A stretch of 64,000 nt of DNA from JAGQIB01 sp041393395. GTDB lineage: Bacteria > ARS69. Positions 1 through 10,252 of the stretch are shown here, piece by piece. Each line of letters opens with the position of its first letter. The stretch's first letter is position 1. Under the pieces are notes generated by a model. That model saw only the letters and a program-made list of their open reading frames with translations, had not been told where the DNA came from and did not search any database. A program made the translations under genes and the position numbers. The stretch covers positions 868,001-932,000 of the forward strand of contig JAWKKG010000004.1 in NCBI GenBank assembly GCA_041393395.1, read 5' to 3'.

Positions 1-1
1 G

Positions 2-2560
2 GCCGAGGTCGCGGACGTCGACGCGGACGGCGACACGGATCTCCTCGTGGGCGACGGCCAGACGGTGCGCGACCTGCGCCGCGACGGCGCGCGCTGGGTC
101 GACGTGACCGAGAGCCGCGGTCTCGCCGGGCTTCTCGGCGTCACGTCGGCGCGCATCCTCGACGTGGACAACGACGGCGAGCGGGACCTCGTCCGCGGCG
201 GCGGCAACGGCGTGCAGTTCCATCCCGGCCAGCAAGGATCGTGGAGCCCACCGCGGCCCGTCCTGTCCGGATCCGTCGTGCAGTTCCGGCCCGTGGACTT
301 CGATCACGAGGGCGACGTGGACTTCGTGGCGGCCGCCCTCTCCGGCGTGGTCCTCGCCCGCAACAACGGCGACTCGACGTTCGAGGACGTCACGCCCGGC
401 TCCGGCCTCGAGGCGATCGGACCGAGCACGGACGTCGAAGTGGGCGACCTCGACGACGATCTCGACGTCGACCTGCTGTTCGTCACGCGGCGCGGAGCCG
501 TGGTCGTCGCGTCGAGCCTGCGCGGCGGGCGCTTCGAGATCCGTCCCGCCCTCGACGCGCCGGAGTCCGTGTTCGACGCGGCCCTCGGGGACCTCGACTC
601 CGACGGCGACCTCGACGTGGCCGTGGCGTCCGCCGCGGGCGTGACCGTGCTCGAGAACCGCGGCGGTCTCTCGTTCGTCCGCTCCGCCGACCTCGCGATC
701 GCCGGCGCGGTGCGCTGGCCGCCCTCCGGGGGCACGTCGCTCTGGCTCGCCGACTTCGACAACGACGGCCGCCTCGACGTGCTCGCGGGACAGGAAGGCG
801 GCGCGACGCTCGCGCTGAACCAGGGCGAGCTCACATTCCTCGAAACCCGCGATCCGTTGCGCCCGGTGAACGACGCGCGCGCGGTCCCGGTCGCGGTCGG
901 TCTCGTGGACGACGACGTCCGACTCGATCTCGTCACCTCGCTCGCGAAGACCGGAATCGCGCGCAACGCCGGTCAGGTCGGCCGGGGTCTCGCGCTGCGC
1001 CCGGTGGGCACCAAGAACAACCACGACGGCGTGGGCGCGACGTTCGAGCTGCTCGCGGGCGCGCGCTACACGCGCGCCGACGCGGACGGCAATCTCGTGC
1101 ACTTCGGCCTCGGCCGCAGCGGTCGCATCGACGCGATCCGCGTGCGCTGGCCGAACGGGATCCATCAGGGCGTGACCGACGCGAAGGCCGGAACTCGCCT
1201 GACCGTGGAGGAGAAGGCCGGACTCGTGGGCTCCTGCCCGTTCCTGTACGCCTGGAACGGCGACACGTTCGAGTACATCACCGACATCCTCACCGTGACC
1301 CCACTCGGCCTGCCCATGATGCCGGGCATGTACGTGCCGCCGAACTGGGACGAGGTGATCCGCGTGACGTCCGATCAGCTGCAGCCGGACACGGACGGAA
1401 TGCTCACGGTCCAGGTGACGGAGGAGCTGCGCGAGGTCACGTACCTGGATCAGGTCAAGCTGTACGCGATCGACACGCCGTCCGGCACCGAGGTGCAACC
1501 GAACGAGCGCTTCAAGTTCCCGCCGTTCCCGGAGTTCGGCATCCACGTGCTCGAAGGCGCGCGCGCGCCCGTTCGTGCGACCGACTCGCTCGGGCGCGAC
1601 GTGGCGGAGGCGCTCGAGTTCACGGACGACATCGTGGTCGGCGATTTGCCGCTCACCCACTACCAGGGAATCACGCAGGGTCACTGGATCGAGCTCGACT
1701 TCGGCGACGTGCCGCCGGACGCGAAACTGACACTGCATCTCGCGGGCTGGTTCTACTGGACGAACGCGTCCATCAATCTCGCGATCGCGCAGGACGCACG
1801 CTATGACTTCGTGCCGCCGCAGCTGCTGCTGCCGGCACCGGGCGGCGAGTGGCGCAACAGCGGCGTGGAGATCGGGTTCCCCGGCGGCAAGACGAAGTCG
1901 ATTCCGATCGACGTGACCGGCTTGTTCCCGGACGGACACGCGCGCCTGCGCCTCGAGACGACGCTCCGGCTGTACTGGGATCGGGCGCTCCTGCAGGTCG
2001 GCGAGGCGACGGTGAAGCCGATCGTCACCGAGTTGCTGCCCGACACCGCGGACCTCCATCACCGCGGCTGGTCGGAGCCGATCTTCTCGATCACCGGCGA
2101 GGAGCCGGAGCGCTTCGACTACGACACGATGCGGACCACCGACGTGCCGTGGGATCCGCATCCCGGCAAATACACTCGTTTCGGCGACGTCTCTCCGCTC
2201 GTGCAGGCGCCCGAGGACATGTACGTGATCATGGCCACCGGCGACGAGTGCACGGTCCGCTGGCGCGCCGACCGCCTGCCGCCGCTGCCGGCCGGACAGG
2301 AGCGGACGTACTTCCTGCTGTTCGACGGGTGGGCCAAGGACGGCGATCCGAACACCACGCTGGCCACCCAGGTCGAGCCGCTGCCGTTCCACGGGATGAG
2401 CGGCTATCCCTACCGGGGCGACGAGTCGTACCCCGACGACGAGGCGTACCGAGACTACCGCGCCACCTGGAACACGCGCGAGCCGGTGCGGACGACACGG
2501 GACCTCGTCGCCGAGGCCCGTGCGGGGGTCGCCGGAAGCGCCGTGCCGGGGACGCGATGA
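2..2560 (+). CDS. Secreted FG-GAP/VCBS repeat protein with ASPIC/UnbV domain, 5' partial
   Basis: The reading frame is open from base 2, so the N-terminus lies outside the window; 852 residues are visible. The first ~330 residues hold repeated Asp-rich calcium-binding-type motifs (DVDADGD, DVDNDGE, DLDSDGDLD, DFDNDGRLD) typical of FG-GAP/VCBS beta-propeller blades. Around residues 335-405 follows an ASPIC/UnbV-like domain (NNHDGVGA, HFGLGRSGRID, IRVRWPNG). The remaining ~450 residues are beta-rich, lack motifs I know, and contain no C-terminal sorting domain. FG-GAP/UnbV proteins are generally exported and bind ligands or carbohydrate surfaces; no catalytic role is visible here. The last four bases overlap the start of the downstream phosphodiesterase gene (ATGA), implying coupled translation. 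Family assignment is firm; function is unknown. Confidence 0.85.
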   Translation, partial: AEVADVDADGDTDLLVGDGQTVRDLRRDGARWVDVTESRGLAGLLGVTSARILDVDNDGERDLVRGGGNGVQFHPGQQGSWSPPRPVLSGSVVQFRPVDFDHEGDVDFVAAALSGVVLARNNGDSTFEDVTPGSGLEAIGPSTDVEVGDLDDDLDVDLLFVTRRGAVVVASSLRGGRFEIRPALDAPESVFDAALGDLDSDGDLDVAVASAAGVTVLENRGGLSFVRSADLAIAGAVRWPPSGGTSLWLADFDNDGRLDVLAGQEGGATLALNQGELTFLETRDPLRPVNDARAVPVAVGLVDDDVRLDLVTSLAKTGIARNAGQVGRGLALRPVGTKNNHDGVGATFELLAGARYTRADADGNLVHFGLGRSGRIDAIRVRWPNGIHQGVTDAKAGTRLTVEEKAGLVGSCPFLYAWNGDTFEYITDILTVTPLGLPMMPGMYVPPNWDEVIRVTSDQLQPDTDGMLTVQVTEELREVTYLDQVKLYAIDTPSGTEVQPNERFKFPPFPEFGIHVLEGARAPVRATDSLGRDVAEALEFTDDIVVGDLPLTHYQGITQGHWIELDFGDVPPDAKLTLHLAGWFYWTNASINLAIAQDARYDFVPPQLLLPAPGGEWRNSGVEIGFPGGKTKSIPIDVTGLFPDGHARLRLETTLRLYWDRALLQVGEATVKPIVTELLPDTADLHHRGWSEPIFSITGEEPERFDYDTMRTTDVPWDPHPGKYTRFGDVSPLVQAPEDMYVIMATGDECTVRWRADRLPPLPAGQERTYFLLFDGWAKDGDPNTTLATQVEPLPFHGMSGYPYRGDESYPDDEAYRDYRATWNTREPVRTTRDLVAEARAGVAGSAVPGTR

Positions 2561-3279
2561 TCCGGCGTCTCCTGGGACACCGCGGGGCGAGCGCGCGGGC
2601 TCCGGAGAACACGGCGACGGCATTGCGGGCCGCGCTGCAGGACGGCGCCGACGGTCTCGAGTTCGACGTCCGCTGTCTCGGCGACGGCACGCCGGTCCTG
2701 ATGCACGACGCGAAAGTCGACCGCACCACCGACGGCACCGGCCCGCTCGCCGATTTCGACCGTCGATCGATCGCGCGACTGGACGCCGGCAGCCGCAAGA
2801 ACCGCGACTTCGCCGGCGAGCGGATTCCACTGCTCGAAGACGTCCTCGCGGAGTTCCTGGGGCGCGCGTACCTCGCGATCGAGATGAAGGAGATCCTGCC
2901 GGAGGAAGTGCTGCGCGCGATCGGGGACGCGGTCCGCGCGAACGTGGCCGCCGACGTCGTGCTCGCGTCGTTCGAAGCGAAGGCGCTGGAGCGCGCCCGA
3001 GACGTCGTGCCGGCGCTGCACCGCTCGCTCATCCTCGGCCGCGAGACCCCGTTCCCGCCGCCGGAGCTCGCGACGTACCTCGGACTGTCCGGGATGTTCG
3101 CGCCGCACGACCGGATCGACGAACGTTTCGTCGTCGAGTGCCGTCGCCTCGGACTCTCGCTGTTCGCGTACACGGTGAACGACCCTGGCCGCGCGGAGTT
3201 GCTGCTGGCGCTCGGCGTGGAAGGGATCATCTCCGACGACCCGCGCGCCCTGCGACCGCACTTCCCCGCCGCGGGCTGA
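2557..3279 (+). CDS. Glycerophosphodiester phosphodiesterase
   Basis: A 240-residue GDPD-family protein that would hydrolyse glycerophosphodiesters to glycerol 3-phosphate and an alcohol. The active-site signature is clear: GHRGASARAPENT at residues 7-19 (catalytic His8 and Arg9), the metal ligands in EFDVR (about residues 35-39), the second catalytic His in LMHD, then IEMKE and FAYTVND near the C-terminus. There is no signal peptide, so it is probably cytoplasmic. The ATG overlaps the stop of the upstream FG-GAP gene by four bases (ATGA), which decides the start. The gene ends two bases before the convergent Na/Pi transporter gene, with no room for a terminator. Confidence 0.93.
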   Translation: MIRRLLGHRGASARAPENTATALRAALQDGADGLEFDVRCLGDGTPVLMHDAKVDRTTDGTGPLADFDRRSIARLDAGSRKNRDFAGERIPLLEDVLAEFLGRAYLAIEMKEILPEEVLRAIGDAVRANVAADVVLASFEAKALERARDVVPALHRSLILGRETPFPPPELATYLGLSGMFAPHDRIDERFVVECRRLGLSLFAYTVNDPGRAELLLALGVEGIISDDPRALRPHFPAAG

Positions 3280-3281
3280 CG

Positions 3282-5387
3282 CTAGCGCAGCGCCTCGGAC
3301 CCGGAAGGCGGCCCCACCGGCGGTTTCGGGCCGTTCTCCGGTACCGAGAACGGCGGCGGCTCCGGCAGATCGTGCGCCTTCCCGAGCACCGCGTAGGCCA
3401 TGCGAGCCGCGTACGAGAGGATGCGCTTGTAGTCCGCCACCGCGTCGACGTGAACCGTGGTGGTCGCGCGCGATGCCGCGTTGCCGGCCTGCAATCGCGC
3501 GAGATGCGCGACGCGGAGCTGCCGCTCGAGACGATCGAGCTGCGACTTCCGATCGAGCACGCGGCGCGCGGTATCCGCATTCCAGGTGGCGATCGCGGCC
3601 ACCACGAGCTCCACGGTCTCGCGCACCTGATCGTGGAAGTCCAGGATCTGGTGAAAACCCTCGTCGGAGAAGCGCAGCCCGAGCGTGCGCTTCTTGTGGA
3701 GCATGCCGGGGACGAGTCCCTTCGACACCACGTCGGCGATCAGCTCCAGGTCCTTCGTGATGAACAGGAGATCGAGCACGCGACTCGCCTGCGCGCCGGA
3801 GAGCGCCTCCGTGTTCAGCTCCGTCAGGTAGGCGGTGATCGCCTCGTCGAGACGATCGACGCGGTCATCGGATCGGCGGATCGACTGCGCGAGCTCCTCG
3901 TCGTCCTTGCGGAGCGACCGTTTCACGTCGTCGAGCATGGCCTTCACGAGCTGGGCCATCCGCAGGACCTCCTGCAGCGCCCCGGCGATCGCGATGTCCG
4001 GTTGCTCGCGGAAACGTCGATCGAGGGAGCGAGGCGCCCAGTCGTCGTCCGCGTCGCCCGGATCGTCCGGGATCAGGCGCCGGAACAGTCGCTCGGCCGC
4101 GGGCAGGAACGGCAGGAAAACGAGCGCCGTGGCCACGTTCAGGAGCGTGAACGCGTGCGCCACCTGGCGCGCGGGATCCGCGGTCAGGTGCTCCACGAAA
4201 GTGGCGAAGGGATGCAGGAACGGCAGGAACAGGAGCCCGCCTCCGAGCCGGAACATCGCGTGGGCCCAGGCGATCCGCCGGCCGTCGGCCGGGGCGCCGA
4301 TCGCGGCGATGAGCGCGGTCGTGGTGGTGCCGACGTTCGCGCCGAGCACGAACGGCAGTGCGGCGTCGAGCGGGAGCAATCCCTGGAGGGACAGACCGAG
4401 GACGATGCCGAGCGTCGCGGCGGAGGCCTGGGCCACGGCCGTGAACGCGGCCGCCGCGAACATCGCCGGCAGCGGGTTCTCGGCGGCCGCCACGAAGAAG
4501 CCGACCACGGGTCCCATTCCGTCGAGCGGCGACAGGGCCTCCGAGATGAGCGTGAGGCCGTGGAACACGAGACCGAGACCGATCACCGCGCTCCCGAGGC
4601 GCCGCAGACGGGAACGATCCTGCAGGTTCATCAGGAAGCCGATCGCCACGAGCAGCAGGGCCCAGTTCGAGAGCCGGAACGCGATCAACTGCACCGTGAG
4701 CGTGGAGCCCACCGCGGCACCGAGCACCGCGCCGAGACCGCCCCGCAGCGAGAGGAGCCCCGTCGACGCGAAGCTCACGAGAAGCACCGTACTCGCGGAG
4801 GAGCTCTGCACCAGCAGAGTGCTCACCATGCCGAACACGGTCGCGCGGAGGGGATTGGACGTCATGCGGCCGAGCGAGTCGCGGAGCCGCGCGCCCGCGA
4901 ACTTCTCGAGCGAGCGGCCGATCAGTCGCATTCCGAACAGGAACATCGCGAGGCCACCGGCGGCCGTGACGACCATCTGGCGGACCCAGCCGCGGGGAAG
5001 CACGCGCACGGGCACCGTGAGCTCGGTCTCGTCGCCGGCCCGGGACGCCACGAGCACCCAGTCGCCGGGGACGTCGCGCACACGGAGAGAGAAGATCGCC
5101 TGCCCGTCGAGGTTCGTCGCGACCGTCGTGTCCGTCGGCGAGAACGGCGAGGGGACGGCCAGGCTGCGGAGCCGGACATTCTGCCCCGAGTAGGGCCGTC
5201 CCGAGGAATCGTGGAGGGCGACCCGGACCGCGAGCGCGTGTCCCGCCTCCGTGACGTGAAGCTCCGAGTGGGGCGAGTCCGCGAGGACCTGCAGCGTGTC
5301 CGCCGCGGCGCCGACGGCCCCACTCGCCGCCCAGGCCGCGAACACGGCCCACAGCAGCCTTCTCCCCCGTCCCCTGAGCTCACCCAT
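3282..5387 (-). CDS. Na/Pi-cotransporter family protein with N-terminal Ig-like domain and PhoU-like tail
   Basis: This 701-residue membrane protein belongs to the Na/Pi-cotransporter II (NptA/YjbB) family. Residues 1-27 look like a signal peptide (AAWAASGAVGAAA). Residues ~30-140 form a beta-rich, Ig/Big_1-like domain (HDSSGRPYSGQNVRL, TNLDGQAIFSLRV). The transporter core (~150-460) carries two copies of the family repeat, with the first QSSSA signature in TLLVQSSSAST and the second repeat around QASAATLGIV and GANVGTTTTA. The C-terminal ~200 residues are helical and PhoU-like. The extracytoplasmic Ig domain in front of the transporter is not part of the usual bacterial family layout. Whether it exports or imports phosphate cannot be read from sequence. 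It is alone on its strand, with a promoter candidate just upstream. Confidence 0.88.
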   Translation of the reverse strand: MGELRGRGRRLLWAVFAAWAASGAVGAAADTLQVLADSPHSELHVTEAGHALAVRVALHDSSGRPYSGQNVRLRSLAVPSPFSPTDTTVATNLDGQAIFSLRVRDVPGDWVLVASRAGDETELTVPVRVLPRGWVRQMVVTAAGGLAMFLFGMRLIGRSLEKFAGARLRDSLGRMTSNPLRATVFGMVSTLLVQSSSASTVLLVSFASTGLLSLRGGLGAVLGAAVGSTLTVQLIAFRLSNWALLLVAIGFLMNLQDRSRLRRLGSAVIGLGLVFHGLTLISEALSPLDGMGPVVGFFVAAAENPLPAMFAAAAFTAVAQASAATLGIVLGLSLQGLLPLDAALPFVLGANVGTTTTALIAAIGAPADGRRIAWAHAMFRLGGGLLFLPFLHPFATFVEHLTADPARQVAHAFTLLNVATALVFLPFLPAAERLFRRLIPDDPGDADDDWAPRSLDRRFREQPDIAIAGALQEVLRMAQLVKAMLDDVKRSLRKDDEELAQSIRRSDDRVDRLDEAITAYLTELNTEALSGAQASRVLDLLFITKDLELIADVVSKGLVPGMLHKKRTLGLRFSDEGFHQILDFHDQVRETVELVVAAIATWNADTARRVLDRKSQLDRLERQLRVAHLARLQAGNAASRATTTVHVDAVADYKRILSYAARMAYAVLGKAHDLPEPPPFSVPENGPKPPVGPPSGSEALR

Positions 5388-5413
5388 CCCCGCTGGTCAC
5401 CTCCGTGATCTTC

Positions 5414-5442
5414 ATCTTCGGCAGCCGACCGGCCCGGGTCAA
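5414..5442 (-). promoter_or_regulatory. Candidate sigma70-type promoter for the Na/Pi transporter gene
   Basis: On the minus strand TTGACC (5442-5437) is followed after 17 bases by GAAGAT (5419-5414). The -35 matches five of six consensus bases; the -10 is weaker (three of six). It ends about 27 bases before the ATG at 5387. Spacing and position support it, but the -10 is poor. Confidence 0.4.
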
Positions 5443-5495
5443 TGGAATCCATTGCCAGTTAACAACTTGCACCCGTGGCCGTTTGGCAGGGTTCC

Positions 5496-5524
5496 TCAAG
5501 TCGGGGCAAAGGCCGACCGATACC
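5496..5524 (+). promoter_or_regulatory. Candidate sigma28 (FliA/WhiG-like) promoter ahead of the TPR gene
   Basis: CTCAAGTC (5495-5502) and GACCGATACC (5515-5524) resemble the sigma28 layout TAAA-15-GCCGATAA: a TCAA core followed after 17 bases by CCGATA, one base more than the consensus gap. A transcript starting near 5530 would leave ~60 bases before the ATG at 5589. No sigma28 gene is in the window, so this rests on motif resemblance only. Confidence 0.3.
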
Positions 5525-5588
5525 CGAACGAATGACCGGGAACCGCACACCAGGCCGAGGCCTCCTGACGCCGGAGCACGAGACCGGA

Positions 5589-7415
5589 ATGACCCCAACG
5601 CGAACTTGGTTGCTCGCGGCCTTCCTGTTTGTCTCCCTCCTCGCCGCGCACGCGCGGGCGGCGGAGCCGCCGGGGCTGAACGACGCCGCGGCGCGTGACC
5701 GCCTGGAGGAGATGGAGCGCGCGGGAGTGCTCGCCGACCCGTGGTGGGCGCGCGCCTACTGGCTGCGCGCCGAAACGGCCCCCACCGAGCAGGCCCGCAC
5801 GGCGGACCTTCGCTGGGCGCTGCGGTTCGACCCCGACTTCACGCGGGCGCGACGGGATCTCGCGTTCTCCCTGCTTCGCCAGCGGGACGGCGAGTTCGCC
5901 GAGCAGCTCCGTCTCGCGGTCACCCGGAGCCTGTCCTCGTTCCCGGGTCAGATCCGGGCCCTGCTCGCCGTGTTCGCCATCGTCTTCGGGGCGACGTTGC
6001 TCGCGGCCGTCGCCCTGGCGACGCTCGCCGTGGCGAAGATCCTGCCCCGAGTCCACCACGGACTCCGGGAGCGATTGCTCTTCCTGCCCGCCGAGCTCCG
6101 CTCCGGCGTGGCGCTCCTCACGATCGCGTTGCCGTTGCTCGTCGCGCTGACGCTTCCGCCCACGGCGGCCGTGTTCTGGGCGTTGCTGTTCGGCCTCGTC
6201 GGCACGTGGACGCGACTCGACCGCGGGGAACGCCGGGTCGGGGTCGTGGCCCTCGTCACCCTGCTCGCGACGCCGATCGCGCTGAGCGCGTGGACGCGTC
6301 TCGGCGATCCGCTGCTGCCGGGTTCGTACCTCTACTCTCTCTGGGACCTCCAGGTCGGGATCGACGCCACGGCGACCTCGAACGTGGACACGAATGCTCC
6401 GAAGTCGGCCGAGCCCGATGCGCACCGGCTCGCGGCCCTCGCTCTCGCGGAACGCCGGGCCGGCGACTACCACGCGGCGGAGAGTCATCTGCGCGAGGCG
6501 CTGGAGCTCGCGCCCGACGACTGGTCGCTGCACAACAACTTCGGCAACGTCCAGCTCCTGCTCGGCGATGCCGACGCGGCGCTCGCCTCCTACGCCGAGG
6601 CTCTCTCACTCGCGCCGGATCAGGCGCTCCCGCACGTGAACCGGGCGCAGGCCTACGTGCGCAACCTCGACTTCCGGAAGGCGGACGACGCGCTGGAGAC
6701 GGCGACGCGTCTCGGCTACCGACTCCCGCCGCGACTCACGACCGAGGCGCTCGACATCGTGGTGCGCGACGAGGTACTGGATGCCTCGGCGCTCTGGGCC
6801 CGCGCCGCGCGCGGTGAAGGTCGCGTGTCGACGTTCGATCGGTCGCGCGCGTACGGCGCCGTGGCCGACGTCCTGCTTCCCATCCGCCCGCTGTTCCTCT
6901 CGGCTCCATTGCTCCTGATCCTGTGGTGGGTCGCGAAGGCCCGGGATCTTCCGCGGGCCGCCCGCTGCGCCGGCTGCTCCCGTTGGACGTGCCGCAAGTG
7001 CCACTACCGCGTCCAGCGAAGGAGCTACTGCGCGGAGTGCCACGCCGTGCTCCGTGACGTGCAGGCTCCGCTGAAGCGTGCCGAGTTGCTCGAAGGGCGA
7101 CGCCGGCACGCGACGTCGCTGACCGCACCCGCGCTGCTCGCCCTTTCGTTCCTCGCGCCCGGTTCCGGACTCGTGATCCTCGGCGCGCGCCGCCGGGCGG
7201 TCTGGTACGTACGCGGCGCGCTCGTGATCCTGACGCTCGCCCTGCTCGCGCCGATCTGGCCCGACCCCGTGCTGCGGGTGGTTCGCGTCGGATCCTCGCT
7301 GCCGTTGATTCTCGGTGTCGCCTGGGCGCTTCTGGGCGGCCTCTCACTGCGGGAAACGGTCCAGGTCCGGCGCCACTCGCCGGACAAGGAAACCACCGAA
7401 CCGGGGACTGCCTGA
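5589..7415 (+). CDS. TPR-containing multi-pass membrane protein with a zinc-ribbon-like cysteine cluster
   Basis: A 608-residue protein that I cannot name. I start it at 5589 because that ATG opens a clean signal peptide (MTPTRTWLLAAFLFVSLLAA, cleavage near HARA-AE); the frame is open further upstream. After a helical N-terminal part come hydrophobic segments at about residues 125-155, 175-210 and 215-235. TPR repeats follow (~270-375; HLREALELAPDDWSLHNNFG, ALASYAEALSLAPDQ). After another membrane segment there are six cysteines in CAGC, CRKC and CAEC (about residues 460-485), a likely zinc ribbon, and then two or three more hydrophobic helices. The gene overlaps the DUF4388 gene (TGATG), so the two products probably work together, perhaps as an envelope sensor or assembly factor (inference). 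Confidence 0.75.
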   Translation: MTPTRTWLLAAFLFVSLLAAHARAAEPPGLNDAAARDRLEEMERAGVLADPWWARAYWLRAETAPTEQARTADLRWALRFDPDFTRARRDLAFSLLRQRDGEFAEQLRLAVTRSLSSFPGQIRALLAVFAIVFGATLLAAVALATLAVAKILPRVHHGLRERLLFLPAELRSGVALLTIALPLLVALTLPPTAAVFWALLFGLVGTWTRLDRGERRVGVVALVTLLATPIALSAWTRLGDPLLPGSYLYSLWDLQVGIDATATSNVDTNAPKSAEPDAHRLAALALAERRAGDYHAAESHLREALELAPDDWSLHNNFGNVQLLLGDADAALASYAEALSLAPDQALPHVNRAQAYVRNLDFRKADDALETATRLGYRLPPRLTTEALDIVVRDEVLDASALWARAARGEGRVSTFDRSRAYGAVADVLLPIRPLFLSAPLLLILWWVAKARDLPRAARCAGCSRWTCRKCHYRVQRRSYCAECHAVLRDVQAPLKRAELLEGRRRHATSLTAPALLALSFLAPGSGLVILGARRRAVWYVRGALVILTLALLAPIWPDPVLRVVRVGSSLPLILGVAWALLGGLSLRETVQVRRHSPDKETTEPGTA

Positions 7416-8509
7416 TGTCGTTCCGTGGCGAGCTACGGGAGTTCGAGCTTCCCGACATTCTCCAGCTGATCGCCTCGCAGAAGAAGGCCGGCTGGCTCAA
7501 GGTCATCTCCCGCGGGGACTGCCACTTCGTCTTCTTCCGCGACGGCAAGATCACGTCCACGAAGAACCCGGCGGAGGAGACCGATCCGCTCGAGCAGTTC
7601 ATCGTCCGCAAGGGCATCCTGTCCGACGACCAGATGGACCGGGTGGCCGCCGTCCGCCGCAAGACCGGCATGGACGTGCAGGACATCCTCCAGAAGGAAG
7701 GACTGCTGTCCTCCGACGACGTCCAGGACGTCTTCGACGCGATGGTCGAGCAGGACATCTTCGACCTCATGTCGATCCGGTCCGGCACCTACGAGTTCGA
7801 GACCGAGGACCGCACCGGTCCCGTGCCCGAGGGATCCCTGGCCGCCGAGATCGGCCCGATCCTCATGGAGGCGGCGCGCAAGGCGGATGAAGTCTCGGAG
7901 ATGCGCAAGGCGCTCGGTCCGGAGGACGGCGTGCTGGCCCTCACCGCCACCGGGCGGGCGGCCCAGCCGGAGAGCTCCGACGAGCGAGCGGTGCTCGCGC
8001 TCGTCAACGCGATTCGCGACATCGACACGATCCTCGCGGACTCCAGCCTCGATCGCTACACCGCCACGCACGCGCTGTTCGATTGCGCGCGCAAGGGCTG
8101 GGTCACTTTGCTGCGTCGCGGCCGTTCGACCGCGTCCGAGGCGGAGGCGGCGACCGAGTTCGATCTCCGGAGTGCGGTGCGCTGGCTCGGTCCGGTCGTC
8201 GCGCTGCTGCTGCTCGCGATCGCGTTCAGCAGCGTGCTGAGCCCGTTCCACGCGGAGGATCCGCTCGTGGGCGAGTGGCGGAACCGTCGCGCCCAGATCT
8301 CCACCGCCGAGCTCGAGACCGGTGTCCGGACAGCCGTCGAGGTCTATCGCGTGCGGCACGACCGCTACCCCGATACGCTGGACTCGCTCCTCGACGAGCA
8401 GATCGTCCCCGAGTCCGCGCTCCTGCGCGACGGCGCTCCGCGCTTCGAGTACTCGCTCGGCGAGGACGGGCAGTCCTTCGCCCTGGTCCCCCGGGGAAGC
8501 ACTCCCTAG
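7415..8509 (+). CDS. DUF4388 (PATAN) domain protein with C-terminal pseudopilin-like domain
   Basis: A 364-residue protein. Residues 1-~105 match the DUF4388/PATAN pattern (MSFRGELREFELPDILQLIA, FVFFRDGKI), a domain linked to two-component and gliding or pilus regulation. A helical middle follows. A single hydrophobic segment at about residues 255-275 (LGPVVALLLLAIAFSSVL) precedes a ~90-residue extracytoplasmic part whose pattern (AVEVYRVRHDRYPDTLDSLL, then YSLGEDGQSFALV) resembles the C-terminal domain of type II/IV pseudopilins such as GspG, without the prepilin leader. So a cytoplasmic regulatory domain is joined to a pilin-like ectodomain through one membrane pass. The start overlaps the stop of the TPR gene (TGATG), indicating an operon. 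Confidence 0.75.
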   Translation: MSFRGELREFELPDILQLIASQKKAGWLKVISRGDCHFVFFRDGKITSTKNPAEETDPLEQFIVRKGILSDDQMDRVAAVRRKTGMDVQDILQKEGLLSSDDVQDVFDAMVEQDIFDLMSIRSGTYEFETEDRTGPVPEGSLAAEIGPILMEAARKADEVSEMRKALGPEDGVLALTATGRAAQPESSDERAVLALVNAIRDIDTILADSSLDRYTATHALFDCARKGWVTLLRRGRSTASEAEAATEFDLRSAVRWLGPVVALLLLAIAFSSVLSPFHAEDPLVGEWRNRRAQISTAELETGVRTAVEVYRVRHDRYPDTLDSLLDEQIVPESALLRDGAPRFEYSLGEDGQSFALVPRGSTP

Positions 8510-8598
8510 ATCGCCCCTCTCCCCACCTCGATCTCGGCTCGATCGGCCCGATTCACTCGATCGGACCGGGGCGCCGGTTCGTCGATGCCGCCCGGGCC

Positions 8599-8627
8599 TT
8601 GTCTCGTGGGCGGACCTGCGCTTACAT
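8599..8627 (+). promoter_or_regulatory. Candidate promoter for gltX-glnS
   Basis: TTGTCT (8599-8604), a 17-base spacer, then TTACAT (8622-8627). It ends 29 bases before the GTG start of gltX, in the 147-base gap after the DUF4388 gene, so the two tRNA-synthetase genes likely form their own transcription unit. Confidence 0.45.
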
Positions 8628-8656
8628 AGGCGGATTCCCCTGTCCCGGGAGTTCCC

Positions 8657-10235
<1,579 letters not shown>

Positions 10236-10252
<17 letters not shown>

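Noticed and set aside
5452..5545. Structured leader resembling a c-di-GMP riboswitch before the TPR gene (GGGGCAAAGG)
   Set aside because: The second GCAAAGCC-type core and the tetraloop-receptor parts are missing; the GTCGG/CCGAC pairing is short. A sigma28-like promoter explains the same bases better.
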